64,000 nucleotides of DNA from Fusobacterium sp. JB019. GTDB lineage: Bacteria; Fusobacteriota; Fusobacteriia; Fusobacteriales; Fusobacteriaceae. The stretch covers positions 78,128 to 142,127 of the forward strand of contig JAUTCN010000004.1 in the NCBI GenBank assembly GCA_030673965.1, written 5' to 3'. A model generated the notes under the pieces. The model saw nothing but the letters and a program-made list of their open reading frames with translations. It was not told where the DNA came from and searched no databases. Shown piece after piece: positions 16,585 to 23,895 of the stretch (positions are counted from its first letter, which is position 1; each line of letters opens with the position of its first letter). The position numbers were made by a program, and so were the translations under genes.

Positions 16585-17263
16585 TTTTTTCCTCCCTAAA
16601 TAATTTCATTAAATCTTTTTCATCTAAATTTTGTTGATTTTCTTTCACTATAACATAATTCTTTATTCCACTATCTTCTAATACTACTTTAATGTTATCA
16701 TCCTCATACTTTTCTCCAGTATATCCATTAAAAACTATTCCTTGAATATCTATTCCTTTTAATTTTAAAAATTCTACTGTTAACATAGTATGATTTATTC
16801 CACCAACCTTAGTATTGGAAACTAAAATCACTGGAAATTTAAGCTCTTCCATTATATCAAACATATAAAGTTTATTTCTTATTACAGGAACATAGGCCCC
16901 CCCTGCTCCTTCAACTAAAAGAGTTGAATATTTTTTCTTTTTCATATTTATTTTTTCATAGACTTCTTCTATATTTATCTCTTTATTTTCCATTTCAGCT
17001 GCAAGATGTGGTGATACTTCTGGCATTAAGGTACACGTACACATTTCTTTATCATACTTTATTCCACTAAAATCACATACAAATTTAACATCTGGTGCTA
17101 TAATTCTATCAGCTTTATAAAAGCAACCACTTTGAATAGGTTTATAATAACCTGTATTATATTTTTCTCTTAATGCTTTATAAAGTAAAGCACTTACATA
17201 AGTTTTACCTACATCTGTTCCTATTCCTGTAACAAAATATCCTGATTTTAATCCTTTTTCCAA
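16571..17263 (-). CDS. bioD: Dethiobiotin synthetase
   Basis: Closes the ureido ring of dethiobiotin using CO2 and ATP. The 230-residue P-loop protein has the Walker-type loop GIGTDVGKTYVSALL near residues 13-27, the PIQSGC block and VEGAGGAYVP near 117. Start is a TTG at 17263 preceded by AAAGGAAGTG at good spacing. It is the first gene of the operon, whose promoter lies about 40 bases upstream. BioB, the last step, is not in the window. Confidence 0.93.
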   Translation of the reverse strand: MEKGLKSGYFVTGIGTDVGKTYVSALLYKALREKYNTGYYKPIQSGCFYKADRIIAPDVKFVCDFSGIKYDKEMCTCTLMPEVSPHLAAEMENKEINIEEVYEKINMKKKKYSTLLVEGAGGAYVPVIRNKLYMFDIMEELKFPVILVSNTKVGGINHTMLTVEFLKLKGIDIQGIVFNGYTGEKYEDDNIKVVLEDSGIKNYVIVKENQQNLDEKDLMKLFREEKNGNK

Positions 17264-17299
17264 AAAATCACTTCCTTTAAACTTTTATCAAACACAATC

Positions 17300-17329
17300 A
17301 TTATATATTTAAATTGGTTAATATTACAA
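17300..17329 (-). promoter_or_regulatory. Promoter of the bioDAFGC operon
   Basis: Minus-strand TTGTAA (17324-17329) and TATAAT (17300-17305), spacer 18. GGTTAA occurs twice in direct orientation on the plus strand nearby (17316-17321 and 17346-17351, 30 bases apart). The second copy, GGTTAACAT, resembles one BirA half-site, but there is no inverted partner at the expected distance. Confidence 0.55.
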
Positions 17330-17363
17330 TGAAAAATATCTTAAAGGTTAACATTTAAAAGTA

Positions 17364-17393
17364 TAAAAAAAGACCCTTTTAAAAAGGGTCTTT
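17364..17393 (-). terminator. Terminator after the porin-like gene
   Basis: AAAGACCCTTTT and AAAAAGGGTCTTT form a hairpin of about 12 base pairs. Reading the minus strand, it is followed by a run of seven T residues. Confidence 0.88.
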
Positions 17394-17414
17394 AAATTTT
17401 TATTTATATTTTTT

Positions 17415-18275
17415 CTAGAATTGATAGTTCCAACCAATTAAGAACTCTCCATAATAATCATCATCTGATTCTTCATACTTATTAAAATCATATTCATAAT
17501 AAGATGTTAAAGATAAATTATCATTTACTTGATAGTCTGCTGATAGAACTACAATATGCGCATTATTTTCATCATCCCAATCTTTATTATCTAAATCTTT
17601 ATCTTCATAGAATTGATATCTATATTCTAAATTTAAAGCTAATTTATCATTAGAATATACTGGAGCATATAATCTCACTTGATGTTTTGACCAAGATTCT
17701 TCTTCGCCTAAAGAAGTAGATCCTACTGTATCTCTTCCTTCTAAATAATATCCTATTGCAAAATTATTATATGAGTATTTTACAGGAATAGCTTCTAAAT
17801 AGAAATTATCTGCTGATTCTTCATCTGCTTGATATGCAAAATCTGCCCAACCTGAAAAATCTCCATAATGATATTTTCCTCTTAAATAATATCTATCTGA
17901 ATCAGAATCCTCTGAATTAGTTTCCTGTCTCCATCTAAAACCTAATGAATAATTGTCATAATTTCTCCATACATCTAAATCTATTCTGCTAGAAGTATCT
18001 CCAAAACCGTCACTGGTATCTGTATCCCATCCTTTTCTTGCCATTAATCCAAATGTCCAGTCATCTCCATAAGATAAACCTACTTTTTGAGCAAACATCA
18101 TATGTCCTATATCTCCATTTGAAGATCCTGAATCATTATCAACTTCTATGTATTGTCCTATTGAATCCACTTTAAGCATTGGTGCTGCTGCAACTTCTGC
18201 TACTGGCATAACTTCCTTAGCATAAGCTGAAGATACTATTGATAGTGCTCCTAAAAATACAACTAACTTTTTCAT
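17415..18275 (-). CDS. Outer-membrane beta-barrel porin, KdgM/OmpG-like
   Basis: A 286-residue exported barrel protein. ATG 18275 has AAGGGGG at the right distance; a start 21 bases earlier is less likely. The first 20 residues are a signal peptide (MKK, hydrophobic core, SSAYA-K). The mature part consists of alternating amphipathic strands rich in Tyr, Trp and Asp and ends in YQF, the terminal aromatic signal for barrel insertion. Size and strand pattern fit monomeric 12-14-strand porins of the KdgM/OmpG kind; substrate is unknown. Its promoter overlaps the 3' end of the upstream merR-type gene and has the 19-base spacer typical of MerR activation. Confidence 0.82.
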   Translation of the reverse strand: MKKLVVFLGALSIVSSAYAKEVMPVAEVAAAPMLKVDSIGQYIEVDNDSGSSNGDIGHMMFAQKVGLSYGDDWTFGLMARKGWDTDTSDGFGDTSSRIDLDVWRNYDNYSLGFRWRQETNSEDSDSDRYYLRGKYHYGDFSGWADFAYQADEESADNFYLEAIPVKYSYNNFAIGYYLEGRDTVGSTSLGEEESWSKHQVRLYAPVYSNDKLALNLEYRYQFYEDKDLDNKDWDDENNAHIVVLSADYQVNDNLSLTSYYEYDFNKYEESDDDYYGEFLIGWNYQF

Positions 18276-18338
18276 AATTTTTCCCCCTTGACTCATTATT
18301 TACAAAGAAATAAAATATACATTCTTTATATTAAGTTT

Positions 18339-18369
18339 ATTTTAAACCTCCGACTTACTCAGAAGTCAA
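18339..18369 (-). promoter_or_regulatory. MerR-type promoter of the porin-like gene
   Basis: Minus strand: TTGACT (18364-18369), a 19-base spacer, TAAAAT (18339-18344). The spacer contains GACTT and AAGTC in inverted orientation. The -35 box is coding sequence for Leu-Thr near the end of the regulator, and the regulator stop codon lies inside the spacer. A 19-base spacer is the hallmark of promoters that MerR proteins activate by untwisting DNA. Confidence 0.75.
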
Positions 18370-19227
18370 CTTTTTTATAGGAATTTTTATTATTCTTATT
18401 TGTACACTATCTTCTGAAACTCTAACAACTTCATTAACACACTCTACAAAAATATTACCTTTTATTTCATAGCCATGATTTTTTATCCATAACAATAATT
18501 TACTTAAAAGATTCTTTTCCACTGAATCTGACTCTAAATAATATACTAAATATTCTCCTTTTTCTAAAACCACTTTACTTTTAAGAGATTTTTTATTTTT
18601 CAAAACTAAAAACTTTTGAGATCTATAGTTTAAATCTAAATAATCATCCTTATCAATAGAATAACCCATAACATATTTACCAAGTGTAAATGGTTCATTT
18701 AAAATTTTTTCTATTTTTTTCATAAGCTCTACTTGCTTTAAATTTCTAGCTTCCAGCTCTTCCTTTAAACTAATATCTATATCAATAGATATTCCTCTTT
18801 TTTCTTCTTCCTTTATTATATGAGGAATCCCTAACTTATTTTTAGATTCTAAAACAAATTTTAAACGCTTTTTTTTATTTCTTAAACATTTTATTTTATC
18901 TAATAAACTTCTTATTTCAGTTTTTATTTCTTTTATTTTTTCATCTATAGTATCTAAATCACTTTCTTTTATTTTAAAATTATCTTTTCTTTTCTCAATT
19001 CTATTTTTCATATCTAAAATTTCTTTTATAGAAAAATTCATTTCTCTTAAAAACAATGCTCTTTTAAAGCTTCTTATATGTTCAAAAGTATAATACCTAT
19101 AATTATTTTCTTTCCTCCTAGCTTTAACTATACCCTCTTTATCATAATATAAGACTGTATTCTTATTTATCTTTAAAATATTAGCTATTTCACTTACAGT
19201 GAAAGTCTCTTTTATTTTTTTTATCAT
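18355..19227 (-). CDS. MerR-family regulator with GyrI-like effector domain
   Basis: A 290-residue regulator. Residues about 8-75 form the MerR winged helix (TVSEIANILKINKNTVLYYDKEGI and NNYRYY), about 80-135 a coiled-coil dimer helix rich in Lys/Glu, and about 150-285 a GyrI/BmrR-like ligand domain (QKFLVL, GEYLVYYLES, LLLWIKNHGYEIKG). BmrR relatives sense large hydrophobic cations and activate efflux genes; here the adjoining target is a porin. AGAGGG precedes the ATG. Both its own promoter and that of the porin have 19-base spacers with related dyads, so autoregulation and porin control are probable. Confidence 0.87.
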   Translation of the reverse strand: MIKKIKETFTVSEIANILKINKNTVLYYDKEGIVKARRKENNYRYYTFEHIRSFKRALFLREMNFSIKEILDMKNRIEKRKDNFKIKESDLDTIDEKIKEIKTEIRSLLDKIKCLRNKKKRLKFVLESKNKLGIPHIIKEEEKRGISIDIDISLKEELEARNLKQVELMKKIEKILNEPFTLGKYVMGYSIDKDDYLDLNYRSQKFLVLKNKKSLKSKVVLEKGEYLVYYLESDSVEKNLLSKLLLWIKNHGYEIKGNIFVECVNEVVRVSEDSVQIRIIKIPIKKLTSE

Positions 19228-19255
19228 AATTTCCCTCTTCTTTTTTATAAAATTT

Positions 19256-19293
19256 AAAAATCTCTGAAGGTTGAGAATTCCTTAGAGATTTTT
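19256..19293 (-). promoter_or_regulatory. Hairpin in the merR leader (attenuator-like)
   Basis: AAAAATCTCT and AGAGATTTTT, plus AAGG and CCTT, pair with one bulged G. On the minus strand the stem is followed by TTTTTAAATTTT. It lies between the promoter at 19329-19359 and the ribosome site, so it could stop part of the transcripts before the gene. Confidence 0.5.
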
Positions 19294-19328
19294 AATATAT
19301 AATATGAACTAACACTTTTATTATCTTT

Positions 19329-19359
19329 AGTATAAACTCCTGAGTGACCCATAGGTCAA
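19329..19359 (-). promoter_or_regulatory. MerR-type promoter of the regulator gene
   Basis: Minus strand: TTGACC (19354-19359), a 19-base spacer, TATACT (19329-19334). The spacer region carries two dyads, TGACC-TATG-GGTCA and ACTC-AG-GAGT. Aligned with the promoter at 18339-18369, well over half of the 31 bases are identical, including the GT-A-TC-G-G core, which argues for one shared activator. Confidence 0.75.
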
Positions 19360-19374
19360 CTTTTTTCAAATAAA

Positions 19375-19415
19375 AATCATCTTTTAAAACAAATATCTTA
19401 TTTTAAAAGATGATT
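19375..19415 (-). terminator. Terminator after the pseudouridine synthase gene
   Basis: Perfect 15-base arms (AATCATCTTTTAAAA and complement) around an 11-base loop, followed on the minus strand by TTTTTATTTG. It ends the hrcA-to-rsuA minus-strand block. Confidence 0.85.
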
Positions 19416-19425
19416 AACTTAAAAT

Positions 19426-20130
19426 TTATATTATATCTTCTCGATTTATTTCTTTTATTTCTCCTAATTTTAAATTTTCTAAAGTTAATTTACTCATTTT
19501 TATTCTTTTTAAATAATTAACTTTATTATCAATAGCTTTAATCATTTTTTTAACTTGATGAAATCTACCCTCTGTAATAGTTAGGTTTATAGATTTTGAA
19601 GTTATTTTTTCTACTTTGGCAGATTTACAAATATGATCATCAATTCTTATATTATTTTCTAGTTTTTTTATATCTTCTTGCCTAATTTCTCTATCTAACT
19701 CCACATAATATATTTTTTCACAGTCACTTTCTGGAGATAATACTAATCTTGTTAAATCTCCATCATTGGTAAATATTAATAACCCTTCAGTATCTTTATC
19801 AAGACGTCCTATAGGAAATAATCCTTTAGTATCTAAGTTTTTAGGCAATAAATCTTTCACTGTTTTTTTACCATTACTGTCTTTCATGGCCGTAATATAT
19901 CCAGAAACTTTATTTAACATATAATATTTTAACTTTTTTTTATTTAATTTTTCATCATTAAAAGTAACTATATCAATTTCTTCTTTTATATGTATTCTTT
20001 CATCTAAGATTAATTCATTATTTACTTTTATCTTTCCATTATGCACATAATCTTTAATTTCTCTTCTTGTTCCTATGCCGCACTCCACTAAATATTTTTC
20101 TAATCTTTTAGTATCTTTTATTTCTTTCAA
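19426..20130 (-). CDS. rRNA pseudouridine synthase, RsuA/RluB family
   Basis: Isomerises a uridine of rRNA. The 234-residue protein has an N-terminal S4 RNA-binding domain (RLEKYLVECGIGTRREIKDYV, about 9-60) and a catalytic domain with the RsuA-type motif GRLDKDTEGLLIFTNDG, where Asp of RLDKDTEG is the nucleophile, plus LTRLVLSPES and TEGRFHQVKKM. It is shorter than most RluB proteins and lacks their basic tail, so RsuA (16S U516) is the closer guess; the target base cannot be settled by sight. It begins 2 bases after smpB. Confidence 0.88.
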   Translation of the reverse strand: MKEIKDTKRLEKYLVECGIGTRREIKDYVHNGKIKVNNELILDERIHIKEEIDIVTFNDEKLNKKKLKYYMLNKVSGYITAMKDSNGKKTVKDLLPKNLDTKGLFPIGRLDKDTEGLLIFTNDGDLTRLVLSPESDCEKIYYVELDREIRQEDIKKLENNIRIDDHICKSAKVEKITSKSINLTITEGRFHQVKKMIKAIDNKVNYLKRIKMSKLTLENLKLGEIKEINREDII

Positions 20131-20132
20131 AT

Positions 20133-20576
20133 TTAATACCTTTCCTTTATTGCTCTTTCCAATGCTCTTTTTTGATCTTTTTTAGCTAAACTTTCTCTCT
20201 TATCATAATTTTTCTTACCCCTTGCAAGAGCTATATCTAGCTTGACCAATCCTTTAGATAAATGAACATTCAAAGCAACTATAGTATAACCCTTTTGAGT
20301 TACTTTTTCATTAAATTTTCTTATTTCTTTTTTATGAAGCAATAATTTTCTTACCCTTCTTTCTTCAGGATTATAAATACTTCCAAATTCCCAAGGAACA
20401 ACAGACATTCCCATAATAAACATTTCTCCGTTTATAATTCTAACAAAAGATTCTTTTATACTTAATTTTCCAGCCTTTATAGATTTCACTTCGCTTCCAA
20501 TAAGCTCTATGCCCACTTCTAATCTATCTTCTATGAAATAATCAAAAAAAGCCTTCTTATTATTTGCTAATATCAT
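20133..20576 (-). CDS. smpB: SsrA-binding protein SmpB
   Basis: Binds tmRNA and brings it to stalled ribosomes for trans-translation. The start at ATG 20576 follows AAGGAGG; the preceding in-frame start would add 6 residues and has a poorer context. The 147 residues include NNKKAFFDYFIEDR, GIELIGSEVKSIKAGK and the C-terminal basic tail GKKNYDKRESLAKKDQKRALERA that enters the mRNA channel. It overlaps the rnr stop by 17 bases, a pairing (rnr-smpB) seen in many bacteria and meaningful because RNase R degrades the non-stop mRNAs released by SmpB-tmRNA. Confidence 0.95.
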   Translation of the reverse strand: MILANNKKAFFDYFIEDRLEVGIELIGSEVKSIKAGKLSIKESFVRIINGEMFIMGMSVVPWEFGSIYNPEERRVRKLLLHKKEIRKFNEKVTQKGYTIVALNVHLSKGLVKLDIALARGKKNYDKRESLAKKDQKRALERAIKERY

Positions 20577-22692
20577 ACTTTCCTCCTTCGACATATGGAG
20601 ATACCTCTATTTCTAAATTTACCATATCTACTCTTGCTACTATTACCTCTATTTTATCTCCTAAATTATACATATTTCCATTATCCCTATCTAACATATG
20701 ATAATCTTTTTCATTAAATTCATAATAATGAGATGAATTTGTTACATCCCACAAACATTCTACTAATTCTTCCGTTTCTATAAATACTTTTCTATTGCTA
20801 AATCCTACTATAGTACCTTTAAAAACATCCCCTATTTTATCAAGCATAAATTCTACAATTTTGATTTTTGTGCTTTCTTCTTCAGCTTTCATGGCACTTC
20901 TCTCTGATTTAGAAATAGATGTACAAATATTAGGAAGTTCACCCTCCATCTTATCTATATATTTTTTACTTGGATAACCCTCTAAACTTTTTTCTAATAT
21001 TCTATGAATCATTAAGTCCGCATATCTTCTTATTGGAGATGTAAAATGAGTGTAATAACTTGAGGCTAATCCAAAATGCCCTATATTATCCTCTGTATAT
21101 CTAGCTTGTTTTAAAGATCTTAAAATCATCTTATGAACAATCATACTTATTCCTTTTTCTTGAGAATCTTCTATAATAGACTGAAATTTTTTAGGATGTA
21201 TCCCTTCTGAATTTAGCCAAATTTTATAACCAAATTTTCCTAAAACTTCATTTAAATTTTCAATTCTTTCTGAATCAGGTTTTTCATGAATTCTATAAAT
21301 ACTAGGTACTTCTAGCCAAAATAATTTTTCAGCAACAGATTCATTAGCTGTAATCATAAAATCTTCTATAACTCTTTCAGCTTCTCCTCTATCTTTTCTT
21401 TCTAAATAATCAACTTTTCCTTTATTATCTAACACAACCTTGATTTCTGGTAAATCAAAATCGATACTTCCTCTCTTATGCTTTGTCCCTCTGATTATTC
21501 TAGATAATTCCAACATATTAAAAAGCATATCCTTTATATCTTTATACTTTTCTGTTTCTTCTATTTCCCCTGCAAATATTTTATTAACACCTGAATAAGT
21601 CATTCTATAAGAAGAATCCATCACTGCTTTATATGTTTTAACATCCTTAACTTTTCCACTAGAATCTATTCTCATATCACATGTAAAAACTAATTTATCT
21701 TCATTAGGATTTAAAGAACATATTCCATTTGAAAGTTCCCTAGGCAGCATAGGTAAAACTCTATCCACTAAATATACTGAATTTCCTCTTTTAAAAGCTT
21801 CCTTATCCATAGCAGAATTTTCTTTTACATAATAGCTTACATCTGCTATACTAACAATCAATCTATAATCACCATTATCATATTTTTCAACATAAACTGC
21901 ATCATCTAAATCCTTAGCATCTGACCCATCTATTGTAATTAAAGATAAATCTCTAATATCAACTCTACCCTCTAAATCTTTTTTTGAAATCTTGTCAGCT
22001 ACTTTTCTAGCCTCGTTTAAAACTTCTCTTGGAAATTTCTCTTCTAATCCTTCTCTTTTTAAAAGTCCTTCAATCATTGCGTTGCTGTCTAAAGGATCTC
22101 CTAATTCTTCAATTATTTTTCCTTCTGGTTTTCTTTTAGCATCTCCAAAGAAATCCACCTTAACAAGTACTAATTGCCCATCCTTTGCTTTTTTTAAAAA
22201 TCTTTTTGGAATATAAATATCCTTTCCAAAAGAATGAGTTGGAGTAACAAAACCAAAAGTTTTCTGTTTAGTTAAAATCCCAATAACTGTATCATTAGCT
22301 CTTTTTAAAACTTTATATATCTCTCCCTCTTTTTTACCTTTTTCTCTTTTAGATTCAGCTATCATCACAAGAACAGTATCACCATCTAATGCTCCATTAA
22401 ATTTTGATCCTGGAATAAATATCCCTTCTGTCTTTGTATCTACAAACCCAAATCTATTTTTTACAATAGATAATTCTCCTTTTATCATTCCTATATTTTC
22501 AGGAATGTTATATTTACCTCTTTTATTTCTTGTTAATTCTCCTAATTCTACCCAAGAATCTAGGATATCTCTATTCTTTTTTTTCATTTTAGAAGACCAA
22601 TTTAGAATTTTATAAATTTCATCAATTCCAACTGATTTCTTATTATTTTCTAAATATTCTCTTATTTTCTTCAAAGCCACTGCTACGTCCAT
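20560..22692 (-). CDS. rnr: Ribonuclease R
   Basis: A processive 3'-to-5' exoribonuclease that can unwind structured RNA. In 710 residues it has an N-terminal winged-helix piece (about 1-65), two cold-shock OB folds (about 65-215), the RNB catalytic domain with ITIDGSDAKDLDDAVYV (metal-binding aspartates, about 252-268) and HFTSPIRRYADLMIHR, and a C-terminal S1 domain (about 622-705). The long Lys-rich tail found in proteobacterial RNase R is absent. It lies 1 base after yqeK and overlaps smpB. Confidence 0.96.
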   Translation of the reverse strand: MDVAVALKKIREYLENNKKSVGIDEIYKILNWSSKMKKKNRDILDSWVELGELTRNKRGKYNIPENIGMIKGELSIVKNRFGFVDTKTEGIFIPGSKFNGALDGDTVLVMIAESKREKGKKEGEIYKVLKRANDTVIGILTKQKTFGFVTPTHSFGKDIYIPKRFLKKAKDGQLVLVKVDFFGDAKRKPEGKIIEELGDPLDSNAMIEGLLKREGLEEKFPREVLNEARKVADKISKKDLEGRVDIRDLSLITIDGSDAKDLDDAVYVEKYDNGDYRLIVSIADVSYYVKENSAMDKEAFKRGNSVYLVDRVLPMLPRELSNGICSLNPNEDKLVFTCDMRIDSSGKVKDVKTYKAVMDSSYRMTYSGVNKIFAGEIEETEKYKDIKDMLFNMLELSRIIRGTKHKRGSIDFDLPEIKVVLDNKGKVDYLERKDRGEAERVIEDFMITANESVAEKLFWLEVPSIYRIHEKPDSERIENLNEVLGKFGYKIWLNSEGIHPKKFQSIIEDSQEKGISMIVHKMILRSLKQARYTEDNIGHFGLASSYYTHFTSPIRRYADLMIHRILEKSLEGYPSKKYIDKMEGELPNICTSISKSERSAMKAEEESTKIKIVEFMLDKIGDVFKGTIVGFSNRKVFIETEELVECLWDVTNSSHYYEFNEKDYHMLDRDNGNMYNLGDKIEVIVARVDMVNLEIEVSPYVEGGKYDISK

Positions 22693-22693
22693 A

Positions 22694-23251
22694 TTATCTC
22701 CCTTTTTCTAAAAACCTTAACATCTTTAAGGTGTTTTGATGAATCTTGCCATCTTTTCCCTTCAAAAACTCTATTTTTCTCTTAACTTCCTCTATTATTC
22801 CTTTATCTATATTTTCCATTGCTTCTTCTCTAATTTTATCTACTCCAGGGTAATCTCTCCCCTCTTCTATAGCGTCTGAAATATAAATTATTTTATCAAG
22901 TAACGACATTTTTTCTCTTCCTATAGTATGATATTTAATAGCTTCTTTTATTTCTTTGTCTTCTATATTAAATTCTTCTCCTATAATTTCTCCTGCTGCA
23001 AACCCATGTAATATCTCTGTTAATTCTTCATATCCTTCAACTTCTTTTATTCCTTTACAAATATTTTGCAAGTTTTCTATTTTTTCTTCTTTCATATAAT
23101 CATGTAAAAGAGCTGCTATCCTAACTTTTTTTTCATCATAATTATTTTTATGAGCCAAAATTACTGCCATTTTTTCAACACCTAAAGTGTGTCTGTATCT
23201 TCTATCAGATAGTTTCTTTTTTACTCTTTTTCTGATGTCCTCTATCTCCAT
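22694..23251 (-). CDS. yqeK: HD-domain Ap4A hydrolase, YqeK type
   Basis: YqeK proteins cleave diadenosine tetraphosphate symmetrically to two ADP. The 185-residue HD domain shows RHTLGVEKMAVILA (first His), ALLHDYMKE (His-Asp pair), EILHGFAAGEI, YHTIGREKMSLLDKIIYISDAIEEGRDYPGV; the last block is diagnostic for YqeK. In Firmicutes it follows nadD, which is not in this window. It is placed directly before rnr (1-base gap). The upstream gap holds a GC-rich hairpin. Confidence 0.88.
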   Translation of the reverse strand: MEIEDIRKRVKKKLSDRRYRHTLGVEKMAVILAHKNNYDEKKVRIAALLHDYMKEEKIENLQNICKGIKEVEGYEELTEILHGFAAGEIIGEEFNIEDKEIKEAIKYHTIGREKMSLLDKIIYISDAIEEGRDYPGVDKIREEAMENIDKGIIEEVKRKIEFLKGKDGKIHQNTLKMLRFLEKGR

Positions 23252-23271
23252 TTTTTCTCCTTAAATAAATA

Positions 23272-23290
23272 AGGGTGTATATACACCCCT
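23272..23290 (-). terminator. Hairpin between the GerMN gene and yqeK
   Basis: GGGTGTAT and ATACACCC form a perfect palindrome. On the minus strand it is followed by TTATTTATTTAA, a weak U-tract, so partial termination or an mRNA boundary is more likely than a full stop. Confidence 0.55.
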
Positions 23291-23298
23291 ATTATACA

Positions 23299-23886
23299 CT
23301 AAATATTTCTTTTAAAAGTATAATCTTTCATTAAATTTGAATATTTAACTTTCTCTTGATCTACATTATCTATTAAAAACCTAACTTTTTCTATTCCTTC
23401 TATATTTGTTAATGAATTAACAAATGAATATATTATTAACAATTCTTCCCTTGGAGAATTAACTTCATCAAATAATTTTTCCGGAATATCTAAATATAAT
23501 TTATTTTCTATTAAAAAATATCCAATTTCTTTTTGTAAATTAACCTGTGGTATTTTCTCTAATAATTTAAGCTTTAAAACAATTTCCTTTATCGTTTCTC
23601 CCATAATTTCACTTGAATCTAATTGTCCTTTAATAATTATTTCTTCATTTAACAAGTTATTATTTTCAGGAAAATAGATATAAAGCTTATTTTCTCTTTC
23701 TTTTTCTATTTCATTATTTCTTATTAGTATCTTCTTAGGAGTATAATCTCTATTAAAATAAAAATATCCTGTGATTAACGTTATAAAAAAAATAACTCCT
23801 AAAAATTTATTTAGGTTATCCATTTTTAATAATTTTTCTGTTTTTATTTCTTTTTCTTCATTTATATTCTGTGATTTTTTTTCCAC
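23299..23886 (-). CDS. Membrane-anchored GerMN-domain protein
   Basis: A 195-residue protein with a charged cytoplasmic N-terminus (1-27), one membrane span (about 28-46) and an external domain. The domain follows the GerMN pattern: KLYIYFPENNNLL, NKLYLDIPEKLFDE, and SPREELLIIYSFVNSLTNIEGIEKVRFLIDN. In spore formers this fold is in GerM; here, in a presumed non-spore former, it directly follows a cell-wall amidase gene by 9 bases, so a role in peptidoglycan handling is inferred. The GerMN assignment is by motif pattern only. Confidence 0.75.
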   Translation of the reverse strand: MEKKSQNINEEKEIKTEKLLKMDNLNKFLGVIFFITLITGYFYFNRDYTPKKILIRNNEIEKERENKLYIYFPENNNLLNEEIIIKGQLDSSEIMGETIKEIVLKLKLLEKIPQVNLQKEIGYFLIENKLYLDIPEKLFDEVNSPREELLIIYSFVNSLTNIEGIEKVRFLIDNVDQEKVKYSNLMKDYTFKRNI

Positions 23887-23895
23887 TATTTTCTC

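Noticed and set aside
17300..17354. Classical BirA operator ahead of bioD
   Set aside because: Only one half resembles TTGTNAACC; no inverted partner lies 14-16 bases away.
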